From contig CAMZJA010000003.1 of NCBI GenBank assembly GCA_947307415.1, positions 62,001-126,000 on the forward strand: DNA of 64,000 nucleotides, read 5' to 3'. Of the stretch, positions 36,601 to 45,382 are shown piece after piece (position 1 is the stretch's first letter; the number at the start of each line of letters is the position of its first letter). The position numbers and the translations under genes are program-made. This DNA is from an uncultured Bacteroidales bacterium (GTDB lineage: Bacteria; Bacteroidota; Bacteroidia; Bacteroidales; F082). The notes beneath the pieces were generated by a model. The model made no database searches and was not told the DNA's origin. It saw only the letters and a program-made list of their open reading frames with translations.

Positions 36601-38858
36601 GGATCTGTTGAACCGCCGCCAGATGTGACGTCGGCTGTGATTGTGATGTCATCTACTAAGAAATAATAAGCGTCATAAGCTGTACTTGCAATAGCAACAT
36701 ACTTTGTTCCTGCAGGGAATGTAGCTGTGTGCTCTGCATATAACTGAGAAGTTACAGTAACTTCATCACCAAAAGTAAATGCGCTTATATCATCAGTTGT
36801 GGTTGAATAACCAATTCTGTAAGATTCCGTATATGTATATGCTCTGCAATAGAAGCTCATTGTGCCACCGTTATTATCAGTCAATTCAGGTGAAATGAGA
36901 TATTGTGGCGTATTTGTCGTCCATTTGAAACGGAAGCAATTGCTACCATTGTTAGCAGCGCCTGTATAAACACCAGTACCAGATTCACAATTATTCATTG
37001 TCCAATCGCCGATGCCGTCTTCCCAACCTTCTTCAATGAGGGTCTGAGTGTCGCGGTTGCCGCGTGTGTTCTGTGCTTTGGCCTCGTTGTACATCTGGGC
37101 TTTAGAAACGCCCATTGCTGTGCCGTCAACTGCCGCTATTTCGCTTTCAACAGCGTTAGGGTTGCTCTTGACAGTCATTGTGCCAAGGTCAACAGTAACC
37201 TCGCGACCTGTAGGAAGCTCGAGGAAACGGGTGTAGATAACAGGAGTGTAGGCTGTGTTGCTGCTCCATGCCGGTGATGTTGCGTTCGGATTGTATGTCC
37301 AAATCTTACCGTTTGTGGCGTCAACAGGGATTCTGCCGCAGTAGGAAGCGTATGGGCTGTCTGAATAGAAGATAACCCAGATGTCTTCACCTTCATTGAC
37401 AAGAACCGGCTCTTCGAGGTTGATGTCGAAGAAATACAGAGCCTGTGGGTTTTCAGCAACGCCAAAGCTCACGAGCTCACCGTCGAATGGGGTTGCACCA
37501 CCTTTAATGATATAGCACTCATAGTCGTACGACTCGCGTGCTGCTGCCTCAACTGTTGTGATTGAGGTGCCTGCAAGACCCAACTCCTCAATGTATGAGG
37601 CAGGGATCTGGTAGCCATAGTAGTAACCGCCGCCAGCCGAGAGGCCGTACCATGTGTTGGTGCCTGAATAAGCGTATGCAAACCACATTTGCATCGGGCC
37701 AGGATTTACTGTAGGACCGTTGTAAACATAGTTGTTGTCAGCATCAGGACCGCCAACACCGTTGAAGTCTTCGGTGTAAAGTCTTGTCTTTGCACCTGCA
37801 CCGTTAGTACCTGCGCTGAACAAAACGTCGTTGTCGAAGGTCACTTTATAAACCGCGTCGGCAGCGTCGTCAGCCTGACCGAGCTCGTAGTTTCTGTAGA
37901 TGCCTGTAGGGGCGTTGCCCTGGAATGGCATTGCTGTAACTTCTTCAGCCATTTCCCACACGTCGCCGTCAACCGGCTCGTACATCTCGGCTGTAGCGTC
38001 AATTGTGGTGAATGTTCTGTCGCTGTAAGAAACAAGAACCTGACCGTTCAGTGTGCCAGCGGCAGGAGTACCTGTCGTTGTTACACTGATAGGCATTGTA
38101 CCATTGTAACCAAGAGCGTATGGAACCTCGGCCTCAACGGCGAAGTTGGCTGTACCGTCAACACCTGTCACAGTGGTAGGAGTACCCTGGTTGGTGATAG
38201 CTAACTCATACGGTTTCATCCATGCGCCTATAGGGCGAACGCCTAACTGCACAGGGTTTTCACTCGGCACGATGGTTGTTGCCGGAAGGTCTCCTTGCAC
38301 AAATTCGAAAGTGGTTTTAGGCAGGAAGTTCCTCTGAGACGTAGAAGCACCAGATGAATTTCTTTGAATGGAAGCACCTGCTGCTGTTACACCATAGAAA
38401 TAAGCGCTTTTATAATCACCTGCTGTTGATACAAATGTACCAATGAGAAGGTTTCCACCATTGTAAGTGTAGTTGTTGTCAAACACAACTTCCATTGTTG
38501 AACCGGTTCCGTTTAAAGCACCTTGATAAACTTGGGTGCATCCGCTTGGTCCAACAAAAGCACTTAAAGTTGTTCCCTCAATCTCAGTCATGTAAACTTG
38601 GAATGTAGCTGTCCAAGCGGATGTAGCTGGAGTACTTAAGTAGAATGTCAGTTTTGAAATCTGACCGCCTGGCAGAATTCCAATTTCACTTGCCGGAATG
38701 ACAAACTCACTTTGACAGCCTTGCGTATCGGCATAATAGCCATACACCGGGATGTAACCGTTTGTAACTGTCCCGTCGCAGACTGTCACTTCGTCAGCTC
38801 TCATTGTACCCATGAAGGCAAACAAGAGCATCGTTAAAAATAGAAATGCTTTTTTCAT
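30672..38858 (-). CDS. Giant T9SS-secreted HagA/gingipain-like adhesin, 2,728 residues
   Basis: A signal peptide (to about residue 21) opens the protein. About six cleaved-adhesin/MAM-like modules follow, near residues 599-750, 1083-1226, 1231-1420, 1495-1641, 1786-1964 and 2064-2246. The third and last contain features of the Porphyromonas HagA/RgpA/Kgp haemagglutinin repeats: GWTTIDANNDGYDW, FWACAQDASYPAEHFGVA, GAWYQYAVDLSA and AIRHFNCNDQFILNVDD. A fibronectin III-like part and a carboxypeptidase regulatory-like part (GSVEGYVYDTDTLHPIAGAT) lie near 890-1045, and a propeller-like segment near 2255-2490. The tail (NAIYPNPTSGD ... VKRITVVK) is a type A T9SS sorting domain. No protease domain is present. 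The likely role is adhesion or haem/protein binding at the surface, inferred from the homologous modules. Codon choice differs from the neighbours and suggests strong expression. Confidence 0.9.
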   Translation of the reverse strand: MKKAFLFLTMLLFAFMGTMRADEVTVCDGTVTNGYIPVYGYYADTQGCQSEFVIPASEIGILPGGQISKLTFYLSTPATSAWTATFQVYMTEIEGTTLSAFVGPSGCTQVYQGALNGTGSTMEVVFDNNYTYNGGNLLIGTFVSTAGDYKSAYFYGVTAAGASIQRNSSGASTSQRNFLPKTTFEFVQGDLPATTIVPSENPVQLGVRPIGAWMKPYELAITNQGTPTTVTGVDGTANFAVEAEVPYALGYNGTMPISVTTTGTPAAGTLNGQVLVSYSDRTFTTIDATAEMYEPVDGDVWEMAEEVTAMPFQGNAPTGIYRNYELGQADDAADAVYKVTFDNDVLFSAGTNGAGAKTRLYTEDFNGVGGPDADNNYVYNGPTVNPGPMQMWFAYAYSGTNTWYGLSAGGGYYYGYQIPASYIEELGLAGTSITTVEAAARESYDYECYIIKGGATPFDGELVSFGVAENPQALYFFDINLEEPVLVNEGEDIWVIFYSDSPYASYCGRIPVDATNGKIWTYNPNATSPAWSSNTAYTPVIYTRFLELPTGREVTVDLGTMTVKSNPNAVESEIAAVDGTAMGVSKAQMYNEAKAQNTRGNRDTQTLIEEGWEDGIGDWTMNNCESGTGVYTGAANNGSNCFRFKWTTNTPQYLISPELTDNNGGTMSFYCRAYTYTESYRIGYSTTTDDISAFTFGDEVTVTSQLYAEHTATFPAGTKYVAIASTAYDAYYFLVDDITITADVTSGGGSTDPVYQIADMYVPAGTYYVAVASKTENFQVDMMTTEVPAPEQAVVVSPYDGETNVSDPYLAEWILGDYTTEMQVLFGTQYPPQTALIDWTDYLVESAFLMDLEPNQSYFLQVNERNVAGTTEGEIIAFTTPIDPVEGLEIAESNLYPGDAAVFTWDAARTFKSYNLYRDGVKVNETPITTNTYTVEGLEYNMNGYEFAVTNVFDAGESAYSNIVTVYMTGFGSVEGYVYDTDTLHPIAGATIMAIGVDEHDNTQTFELTTDENGFYEGDILAGMYDIGIVTEGYENEGKAITVNYNQLTEVADIFTHEFYYPLEQITATEQDNNEVLVEWSWTPAELIVDFETGDFSQANFTLPATYPWAITTGHSHEGTYAIKSTCEGVASGLSEVEVTVDVPYDGKMGFWVAVSSEANYDKFHFYIDGVEKGAAISGVAAYAYKEFDVTEGTHTYKWAYQKDSSVNSNDDCAYVDDITLYRYEAPLPPVVGATTYDFEDGTMQGWTTIDANNDGYDWVMGSQIGGIYLVSGASLAGSGHESSNDMVCSGSFSNATSAAITPDNYLVSPQISAENGAQIQFWACAQDASYPAEHFGVAVSTTTATASAFTMVQEWTMTAKSDVAAEVNSEVRGTRAQGAWYQYAVDLSAYAGQDIYVAIRHFNCNDQFILNVDDITLATGGSKLAPRGDRSLANYILHRRNLYDSTETVIANNLASDVMSYTDNSIETFGVYQWGIQAKYEGYAPTPDATRSEVINEGFESGSMPEGWTQEGNGTWSVGTGDYSSTTGAATGSYNAKINHSTTGAATYLITPAMDLSGATEGTISCNYINRSWAGDTDGFGVYYRVNGGAWNELFSTTTSHSTWTSTGDIALTGFAANYQIGFKQVDNYGYGVGLDDVVVTTNGSAPGPQPTPGDGLSEIIWSNIIEKDMDATLTFNVTTDNGQAPVGATIAITGDNTYNVAIDETGHATKVIRKGNYTMEATLAGYTTTWSFDGEITADATYDIAFVETIAPVANLYVSPTGWVMWETEGGVTPGPGPQPGPGSNSFTEGFEGGLNGWNVLTVNTDGGEWIYSDNNLGGYDYTELAHGGTGFAMCYSYVDYVGAFDTDSYLYTPQKYAIENGSTLTFWADNANDTYPENFSVCVATADNPTAADFTQVWSGGAKGTGNGGAAVRHQNNRYENWRSHNIDLSAYAGQEVYIAFHDVNEDMYEIWIDDVELSASKGDRTALLYKITLDGSYVGETTEPFFQHNVEGMAEGSTHTTGVRPIYVNGMGDWMYYTWTYTSCDHFAGVTNLAAAAQGADVKLTWTMPGTPGPGPGPQPGTGWTEGFENGLPTGWSVVDGNNDGWTWCLTSAIPSTWTYYATMTLDWYRTGSNAICSGSYINGVGALTPNEYLVMGQQTINNGTTFSFWAAATDASYPADHFGVAVSDNGTDWTMVQEWTLTAKEGAANGGRESRDGNGAKLGTWYQYTVDLSAHAGNKYLAIRHFNCTDQYIMCVDDLEFTPGSKGNDRDMWDLVGSFTGTSAGQQAVATDGNYIYTASWQSAPTGGHTFYQYTMDGTFVEGFEIAGATGIRDLTTDGEYFYGTSGGAQIFILDFTTRTLVGTINCSGLTSRHISYDPERDGFWSGNWSTLALYSRTGALIQNGPAPTSAYGSAYYKDSDNVEHLFLFCQPNSDCKVYDYNITTGTLGSDVVLDYSATAPGCTGIAGGCFIGEYNGNTCWYGNSQQDPNLIAIFELEAGTPGPQPHVEGILGAMVFANGEYLTFLEGNASEYVVANAAAFDAEFGVRVVYDGAMDTTYYAMSCMETVEYTGGGTSCDPVTNLTAVAYEYQGNNGALVSFTEPAGATAYKIYVDGQLLGSLAAQPVFINFEGSDPGIYQIGVVAVYATCESDMATVDFNWGASVDENEVVNAIYPNPTSGDLHINAMAMTHVTVFNAMGQMVYNQDVNGDEMIINMGQFEAGVYMVRIDTENGSSVKRITVVK

Positions 38859-38917
38859 AACAGAAAAATTTAGTTAATAATTATGTTAATTTTCTTCAAT
38901 TTTTCATTTTTAACTCC

Positions 38918-38955
38918 AATAAGGAGCGTCACTTTTTAGGGTGACGTTCCTTATT
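38918..38955. terminator. Hairpin between the two giant adhesin genes
   Basis: 15-bp arms AATAAGGAGCGTCAC and GTGACGTTCCTTATT with one G-T wobble and an 8-base loop. It follows the stop of the second adhesin gene and precedes the first; T runs are weak, so it may be a terminator or a processing site. Confidence 0.6.
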
Positions 38956-38973
38956 ATATTAATAGGTGTTCAA

Positions 38974-41900
38974 TTACTTGGTAACAGTAATGCGTTTGAC
39001 ACTTGTACCGTTCTCAGTAATGATGTTGACCATGTAAACACCTGCTTCGAACTGAGCCATGTTGATGACCTTTTCGTCAGCGTTCACATCCATGTCGTAA
39101 ACCACCTGACCCATTGCGTTGACAATGCTGATGTGCTTCATTGCTGTAGCCTCGATGCGGAGGTCGCCGCTTGTTGGGTTAGGATAGATTGAGTTGATGA
39201 CTTCGTTCTCGCCGATGCTCAATGGCTGTGCAGCGTAGACGATAGTGTTGTGTCCGTCGCATGACTGGAGGTAGTCGCTGTCAACCCAAACAACTCTATA
39301 TGTATGCTCTGCGAAGTCGCCTGCATCATATGTGAAGCTTGTGCTTGCTGTTGCGCCAACGAGTTCACCGTCGAAGAAGATGTTGTACTTGTTAGCTACG
39401 AGACCTGAAGGTGCTGGACCGCTACCTGCTTCAACGTAAGCGCGGATGTTCCAGTTGCCGCCGTATGAGCCGCTTGTTGCTGAGTAGAGTGATTCATACC
39501 ATGTAGCACCGTCTGTTGAGAGCCATGAACCATTTGTCTGGCCTGGTGATGCACCGTCGTATGATGCTACATACTGACCGCTTGTGTTGTGCATGATGAC
39601 CCAGATGTTCTGTTCAGCGTCGATTTCGACTGGTTCGCCCATTTCGATTTCAACGTTAGCTGTAATACCTGTTGTGGTGTATGGCTGTGAGTAGAGCTGT
39701 GTGCCAGGAGCTGATGTGCCGCCTTGGTAGATAGTCACTGTACCTGAACTTGCTGTGTGATCGAAGTATGAAATCTTGGTGAGTCTGTTGCCCTCGATTG
39801 TTCCTGCAGGGAACATGATGCCCCAGTAGAAGCCACCACCTGCTGACAAACCGATAGCGTCGTAGTTTGTACCATTGTCATAGTAGTACCAGTTACCGTC
39901 GCGGTCGTAGTTGATAGCGCCGAAGCCTGTACCTACGTTAGCAAGTGTACCTGCTTCCAATGCCTTGGCTGGAGCTGTCAATTCGATATCGTCAATGTTC
40001 AAGATGAACATGTCTGTGCAGTTGAAGTGGCGAATAGCAACCCAGATTTCCTGGCCTGCGTATGCGCTGAGGTCAACTGTCTTCTCATACCATGCACCCT
40101 GTGCTCTTGTCTGGCCGTTGCGACCGACAGATGCTGCACCTTCACCCTTAGCTGTCAATGTCCATTCAGCGACTGTTGTGAAGTCTGATGCTGATGTGTT
40201 GCCTGTTGTTGAAACTGCAACGCCATAGTGCTCAGCTGCGTAGCTTGCATCCTGTGCGCATGCATAGAACTTAATCTGTGTGTACTCACCCTTAGATGGT
40301 GATACGAGGAAGTTGTTTGGTGTCAAAGCTTGACCTGTCTGGTTAGCATATGAACCTGAGATCACGTATGCCTCTGATCCGTTGTGGCCTGTACCTGAGA
40401 GGTTGACGCCTGAGTTGTGGTAGATACCTGGGTTAGCGCTTGATACCCAACCGTTGCCGTCACCGTCACCGTCGATTGATGTCCAACCCATCATTGTGTT
40501 GTCATCGAAGTTGAATGATGTGCCCTGACCTGGGTTTGGATTCGGGTTCGGGTTTGGATTCGGGTTAGGTGTTGTGCCGTCCCATGCGATTGTCACATTG
40601 GTGTTGCCTGGAGTGTTAGCTGCCATGACTGTGTCAATCTGGTGAGCTGCGCCAGAGCAGTCTGTGTATGTGAAGTCTGCTGTTACATAAGGGCTCATAC
40701 CTGTTGTGTAAACAACTGCCACACCAACTGTGTATGTTGTACCGACTGTAAGTTGGTCTTCGTCAAACTGGATGAAGTTGTCTGTTGTTTCACCATAGTA
40801 TTGATTGTTGAACTTGATCATGTAGTACTGAGCAACTCTGTCGTTGACCGGAATCATAGCATCCCATGATGCGTAACCTGATCTTGAAACTGAAAGATAA
40901 CCAACTGGCTTGAATACTTCTTCAAATGTTGCTGACAATACTGTTTCATCCCAAATGCTTACTGGAACGCTTACGAAGTTCGACTGATAGTCTTGGTGGA
41001 GGAATGTCACTACGTATTCACCCTTGCGGAAGTCTGTAATAGTGTCTGTACCGGTCTCATCGAGAGTAACAGTGAATGTTGTGTTCTCGAATGTGTTGTC
41101 GAATCTCACTGTCACACCTTCTGCTGTTGCATCCGGAAGAACTGCGTTAACAATAACTGTTGTCTTGATATCCTTTGGAAGGACATTTGACCAAACGATA
41201 GGTGTCTCAGGATCGTCGTTGCTTGTGCCACCACCTTCGTATGTGAGAGTGATGTCGTCAACCATCATGTAGTCGCCTGTTGGGTTAACACTGCTGTCCT
41301 TGCTGTATTTCCAAGTAAGTGTGTGTTCACCTGCTTCAACGTCGTAGCTGTATTCGTTCCAACCTGACTGGTTAGCGCCATAGCAGAACATCTGTGTACC
41401 GTCGAGTTCGAAGATGCACTTATCCCAAATTGATGAAGTACCTTCGCCCATGCACAATGCCCAGAATGAGATGTTACCGTCTGTTGGCAATGTCACTGTA
41501 GCGTCGATCTGTGATGTTGAGCTTGAAACACCGGCGTTGCTTGTCTTCATTGCTTTGCCTGTGTGACCACCGTCAACAACTGTCCAAGGATATGTACCTT
41601 GTGTTACGCCATTCGGGAACTGGCTGAAGTCGCCTGTTTCGAAGTCGATAACGGTTTCTGCGCGGTTACCACCCTTAGCTGGTGAAGGATAGATAGCTGA
41701 TACACCATACTGATAGAGACCTGGTTCCATGTTGGCCCATCCGAAGTCAGCATATAATGTATCTGTTACGTTGCCTAAGTATACTGAGTCAGCTGCTACG
41801 AGAGCGTTTTCTTTGAGGATAGCTTTTCTGTAGACTGCATATTCCTGAACGCTGCGGCCCTTTGATGAACCATGCAATGTGATATCGTCAACGTTCAAGA

Positions 41901-44900
41901 TGAACATGTCTGTGCAGTTGAAGTGGCGGATAGCAACCCAGATTTCCTGGCCTGCGTATGCGCTGAGGTCAACTGTCTTCTCATACCAGTTACCCTGTGC
42001 TCTTGTCTGGCCGTTACGACCGACTGATGTTGCACCCTGATCTTTAGCTGTCAATGTCCATTCAGCGACTGTTGTGAAGTCAGCTGCTGATGTGTTGCCT
42101 GTTGTTGAAACTGCAACGCCGAAGTGCTCAGCTGCGTAGCTTGCATCCTGTGCGCATGCGAAGAATGAAATTGATGTCCAAGCAGCCTTTGTAGGTGATA
42201 CGAGGAAGTTGTTTGGTGTCAATGCTTGACCTGTCTGGTTAGCATATGAACCTGAAATCACGTATGCTTCTGATGCGTTGTGACCTGTACCTGACAAGCT
42301 GACGCCTGAGTTGTGGTAGATGCCTGGGTTAGCGCTTGATACCCAACCGTTGCCGTCACCGTCACCGTCGATTGATGTCCAACCCATCATTGTGTTGTCG
42401 TCGAAGTTGAATGTTTCGTCTGCAACTGGAGTTGTACCGCCTGGTGTGTTGCCACCTGGGTTAGGAACAGGGATAACCTCTGTCATAGACCATTTCACTC
42501 TTGACAAATCTGCATCCATTTCTTCTGCTACAACGCTCATAACTGGGTTGTAAACCTCGTGCATTGTGAAGTTGATTGTTTCTGTGCCCTGGTAAGCAAG
42601 AGTTACAGGATTTTCCATGTAGGCTGTTTCCATGCCTTCTTTTTCTGCCTTACCTATATTATAAATACCGGCTTTCACGTTTGCAATTGTGTAAACACCG
42701 CTTGCATTTGTTGTGCCTTGGTAAGCTGTAACGTTGCCAAATTCGTCTGTACCGTTGTATTTAACTGTAACGCCGGCGATTCCTGTGTTGCTGATGAGTT
42801 CTTTAACAGTACCTGTCAATGTGCCATAACCTGAAACCTTCACCACGACTGGATCTGATTTCTCTGATTCACCCTCATCGTAAACAGCTGTAACTGTCAC
42901 ATTGTGACCTGGTGTTACGTTGTATGGGAGGTTACCGAGGTTGTACTTGTTCTCTGTGATGAGTGAAGTGTTAGCTTTCACATCGCCATAGTAAACGTTG
43001 AAGCCCTGGATAGCACGGCCGCCCTTCTTGTCACCGCAAGTGAAGGTCACTTTTGGTAAGAAGTTACGCTGGTTGAATGTAACGCCTGACAAAGCTGAGC
43101 TGTTGTAACCTGATGCTGATGCACCTGTTGCTGTAACACCATAGAATGATGCTGATTTGTATGTGCCGTTCACTGTCTCCTGGATACCGACGAGGAGGTT
43201 GCCACCGCCGTATGTGTAAGGCTCGTCAAGGTTGATAACCATTGTTGTGCCTGTACCATCGAGGTAACCAGTGTAGCTGATCTGAGCGTTTGTTGCTGTG
43301 TAGTATGATGACAATGTTGTAGCGTCAACTTCCTGGAAGTAAACCTGGAACACGTCTGGTGCCCATGTTGCTGTTGCTGGTGAGCTGAGGTAGAATGTCA
43401 ATGATGTGATTGCACCACCTGCCATCTCTTCAAGCATTTCAGCTGGATAAATCATCTCGCTTCTTGTGTAGTAGTCTGCCCAGAGACCGTAAACAGGAAC
43501 GTATGAGTTGGTTTCTGTACCGTCAGCCACTGTGAGTTCACCTGTGAAGCCACCTGTGCCGGCGAGTTTCCATTTAATTAATGTAGTCTCGTCAACGAAG
43601 ATATTTTCTTCTGAAGCTGTAACATTGCTTGGAGTAATCAAAGCTGTTGTGAAGCCCCAACGTTGACCTGTAACGGTGCCGTTTGAGTTCTTTACTTTGA
43701 TCTGCCAGAAGTACTGTGTGTTAGCTGAAACGAGGCTTGTAACATTGAATGTACCATAAGCTGCGTCGACCACTGTCCAGTCCTGAGCAACTGTCATGTT
43801 GACTGGTGATGTGCCGAACAACACCTGATACTGTGATGCATTTTCACCACCTTCCCATGAAAGGACGATGTCGCCTTCAAGACCTGTTGCGCCGTTTGCT
43901 GGAGCGAGGTTGGTGATAGCTGTTGGAGCTGGCATCTGTTCGACTGTACCTTCAACTGTTGTGATTGCATCGCCTGCAACGATCATGTAGTATGTACCTT
44001 TGAGGAGGATCTGATCCTGCATTTCAGCCATTGCATAAGCAACTGGTTCGACTGCCAATGTTGGGTGGAAATCCAAAACCTTGTTGTAGATACCGATGAA
44101 ATTACCTGTACCTGCGTTTACTGAGAACAAAGCGTCTTTTGCAAGTGTGAATTGGTAAACAGCGTCAGCAGCAATATTACCCTGAGCGCCATAGTAGTTA
44201 GCGTGGAGGTTTGCTGGCTCGTGTGAGAAGTTAGCGACACCTGCTGTGTATGACAATTGGAGTGTCTTTGCTGTCTCAACGATATCAGCTTCACCAGCTT
44301 CGTAGAGTGTAGCTGTCACAGGGATTGTGACGATGTCTCTGGTTTGTGCATAGAAGAGTGTGAATTCTTCTGCATAATTACCGGGAGCTGCATTATGATT
44401 CCATTCAACTTCGAAATCGATCATGTCACCTGTTTCAAGTGTCTGGTTGATTTCTTCGCTCAAAGCGAATGGTGTAGCACCTGATGTGTTACTCATTGAA
44501 CCTTGAACATTTGCTGTTGCGCCATTGTTTTCAATTCTTGCTGTGAATGGTTCCATCCAACCGTTAGTTGGTCTTTCACCCAAAGCCCAAACGTCTGCTG
44601 GGGTAACAGCAAGGCTACCTGTTGGTGTTGGTGTTGGACCTGAACCTGGAGTGATGTCCAACATTACAACGCTCTTTTTTGCAAGAGTACTACCTGCCAC
44701 ACCTGGAGTGGTCGGGTCATACAATGCAGCGTCGCGATAAGCATAGATAGCTTGGGTTTCGTTGGTTGTCATAACGACGCTTGCTGCACCGCCGCTCCAT
44801 GAACCCGTAACATCCTGGAAGCAAATCACCAAGTTATTTTCACCACTGTAGCTAAATGGTGTGCTGAGAGTGATTGTTGTCGCGACAGGATCTGTGATAC

Positions 44901-45249
44901 CATTGGCCAAAGTTAATGTACCAACCAAGTCGCCTGCTGTCATGCTCACCCATGCGTTACCGTCGGCGAAAGCGGTTTCGCTCACTTCCTTCATGTAGAC
45001 GTTTAGGTTACGAGCATAGCTTGATGTGTTCTTAAGCCACATCGTAAATTCATTGATGGTACCACCCATTCCAATTTCGTCAGCAGTGTAGATCTGCTGT
45101 GTGAATGAGTAGTTGTACAATGAGTACGTTGGCAGGTAACTATCGGTTACCGTTGATGTAGGGTCACCAATTGTTACCTCATCTGCTCTCAAGAAGCTTG
45201 TGCTTCCGAACAAGAGCACCATCAAAAAGAGAATAAGTTTTTTACTCAT
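38974..45249 (-). CDS. Giant T9SS-secreted HagA/gingipain-like adhesin, 2,091 residues
   Basis: A sister of the neighbouring 2,728-residue protein. ATG at 45249 is chosen because it gives a clean signal peptide (MSKKLILFLMVLLFGSTSFLRA); codons further up are in frame but improbable. Cleaved-adhesin modules lie near residues 945-1123, 1198-1338 and 1575-1758; the first and third carry FACAQDASYAAEHFGVAVST-like and IRHFNCTDMFILN features of HagA/gingipain repeats and are near-identical at DNA level. A (PN)n Pro-Asn linker precedes the third. A module near 560-720 (SYVPVYGLWADY ... RNFLPKVTF) repeats the N-terminal module of the sister protein. The tail (NSIYPNPTSGD ... VKRITVTK) is a type A T9SS sorting domain almost identical to the sister's. 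Role inferred as surface adhesin. Confidence 0.9.
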   Translation of the reverse strand: MSKKLILFLMVLLFGSTSFLRADEVTIGDPTSTVTDSYLPTYSLYNYSFTQQIYTADEIGMGGTINEFTMWLKNTSSYARNLNVYMKEVSETAFADGNAWVSMTAGDLVGTLTLANGITDPVATTITLSTPFSYSGENNLVICFQDVTGSWSGGAASVVMTTNETQAIYAYRDAALYDPTTPGVAGSTLAKKSVVMLDITPGSGPTPTPTGSLAVTPADVWALGERPTNGWMEPFTARIENNGATANVQGSMSNTSGATPFALSEEINQTLETGDMIDFEVEWNHNAAPGNYAEEFTLFYAQTRDIVTIPVTATLYEAGEADIVETAKTLQLSYTAGVANFSHEPANLHANYYGAQGNIAADAVYQFTLAKDALFSVNAGTGNFIGIYNKVLDFHPTLAVEPVAYAMAEMQDQILLKGTYYMIVAGDAITTVEGTVEQMPAPTAITNLAPANGATGLEGDIVLSWEGGENASQYQVLFGTSPVNMTVAQDWTVVDAAYGTFNVTSLVSANTQYFWQIKVKNSNGTVTGQRWGFTTALITPSNVTASEENIFVDETTLIKWKLAGTGGFTGELTVADGTETNSYVPVYGLWADYYTRSEMIYPAEMLEEMAGGAITSLTFYLSSPATATWAPDVFQVYFQEVDATTLSSYYTATNAQISYTGYLDGTGTTMVINLDEPYTYGGGNLLVGIQETVNGTYKSASFYGVTATGASASGYNSSALSGVTFNQRNFLPKVTFTCGDKKGGRAIQGFNVYYGDVKANTSLITENKYNLGNLPYNVTPGHNVTVTAVYDEGESEKSDPVVVKVSGYGTLTGTVKELISNTGIAGVTVKYNGTDEFGNVTAYQGTTNASGVYTIANVKAGIYNIGKAEKEGMETAYMENPVTLAYQGTETINFTMHEVYNPVMSVVAEEMDADLSRVKWSMTEVIPVPNPGGNTPGGTTPVADETFNFDDNTMMGWTSIDGDGDGNGWVSSANPGIYHNSGVSLSGTGHNASEAYVISGSYANQTGQALTPNNFLVSPTKAAWTSISFFACAQDASYAAEHFGVAVSTTGNTSAADFTTVAEWTLTAKDQGATSVGRNGQTRAQGNWYEKTVDLSAYAGQEIWVAIRHFNCTDMFILNVDDITLHGSSKGRSVQEYAVYRKAILKENALVAADSVYLGNVTDTLYADFGWANMEPGLYQYGVSAIYPSPAKGGNRAETVIDFETGDFSQFPNGVTQGTYPWTVVDGGHTGKAMKTSNAGVSSSTSQIDATVTLPTDGNISFWALCMGEGTSSIWDKCIFELDGTQMFCYGANQSGWNEYSYDVEAGEHTLTWKYSKDSSVNPTGDYMMVDDITLTYEGGGTSNDDPETPIVWSNVLPKDIKTTVIVNAVLPDATAEGVTVRFDNTFENTTFTVTLDETGTDTITDFRKGEYVVTFLHQDYQSNFVSVPVSIWDETVLSATFEEVFKPVGYLSVSRSGYASWDAMIPVNDRVAQYYMIKFNNQYYGETTDNFIQFDEDQLTVGTTYTVGVAVVYTTGMSPYVTADFTYTDCSGAAHQIDTVMAANTPGNTNVTIAWDGTTPNPNPNPNPNPNPGQGTSFNFDDNTMMGWTSIDGDGDGNGWVSSANPGIYHNSGVNLSGTGHNGSEAYVISGSYANQTGQALTPNNFLVSPSKGEYTQIKFYACAQDASYAAEHYGVAVSTTGNTSASDFTTVAEWTLTAKGEGAASVGRNGQTRAQGAWYEKTVDLSAYAGQEIWVAIRHFNCTDMFILNIDDIELTAPAKALEAGTLANVGTGFGAINYDRDGNWYYYDNGTNYDAIGLSAGGGFYWGIMFPAGTIEGNRLTKISYFDHTASSGTVTIYQGGTSAPGTQLYSQPYTTTGITANVEIEMGEPVEIDAEQNIWVIMHNTSGQYVASYDGASPGQTNGSWLSTDGATWYESLYSATSGSYGGNWNIRAYVEAGSGPAPSGLVANKYNIFFDGELVGATASTSFTYDAGDFAEHTYRVVWVDSDYLQSCDGHNTIVYAAQPLSIGENEVINSIYPNPTSGDLRIEATAMKHISIVNAMGQVVYDMDVNADEKVINMAQFEAGVYMVNIITENGTSVKRITVTK
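39984..40517 (-). repeat. Internal adhesin-module repeat, copy A
   Basis: About 534 bp encoding the last adhesin module. It is near-identical to 41881-42413, with long blocks of complete identity at both ends. Confidence 0.85.
41881..42413 (-). repeat. Internal adhesin-module repeat, copy B
   Basis: Direct repeat of 39984-40517 within the same gene; differences are scattered, mostly single bases. Confidence 0.85.
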
Positions 45250-45312
45250 AATTTGAATGATTTTGTTAATAAAATTGTTAATTGTATTCTTATTTTTAAA
45301 GTTTTTAACTCG

Positions 45313-45320
45313 CAAATATA
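45313..45320 (-). promoter_or_regulatory. Putative -7 box of the 2,091-residue adhesin gene
   Basis: Minus strand TATATTTG, a perfect TAnnTTTG box, about 63 bp before the ATG at 45249, giving a long untranslated leader. It supports the start at 45249 over codons further up. Confidence 0.5.
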
Positions 45321-45382
45321 CGCACTTTTTAAATACGCGCATGCGATTTTTTCATTTTTTTTTCAACAGACCTGCAAATTTT

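Noticed and set aside
30672..45249. Gingipain-type protease in the giant proteins
   Set aside because: Only the adhesin-type modules are present; no C25 catalytic His-Cys region was seen.
45250..45342. Upstream extension of the 2,091-residue adhesin to 45342
   Set aside because: It would put 31 Lys/Asn-rich residues before a perfect signal peptide and overlap the promoter box at 45313.
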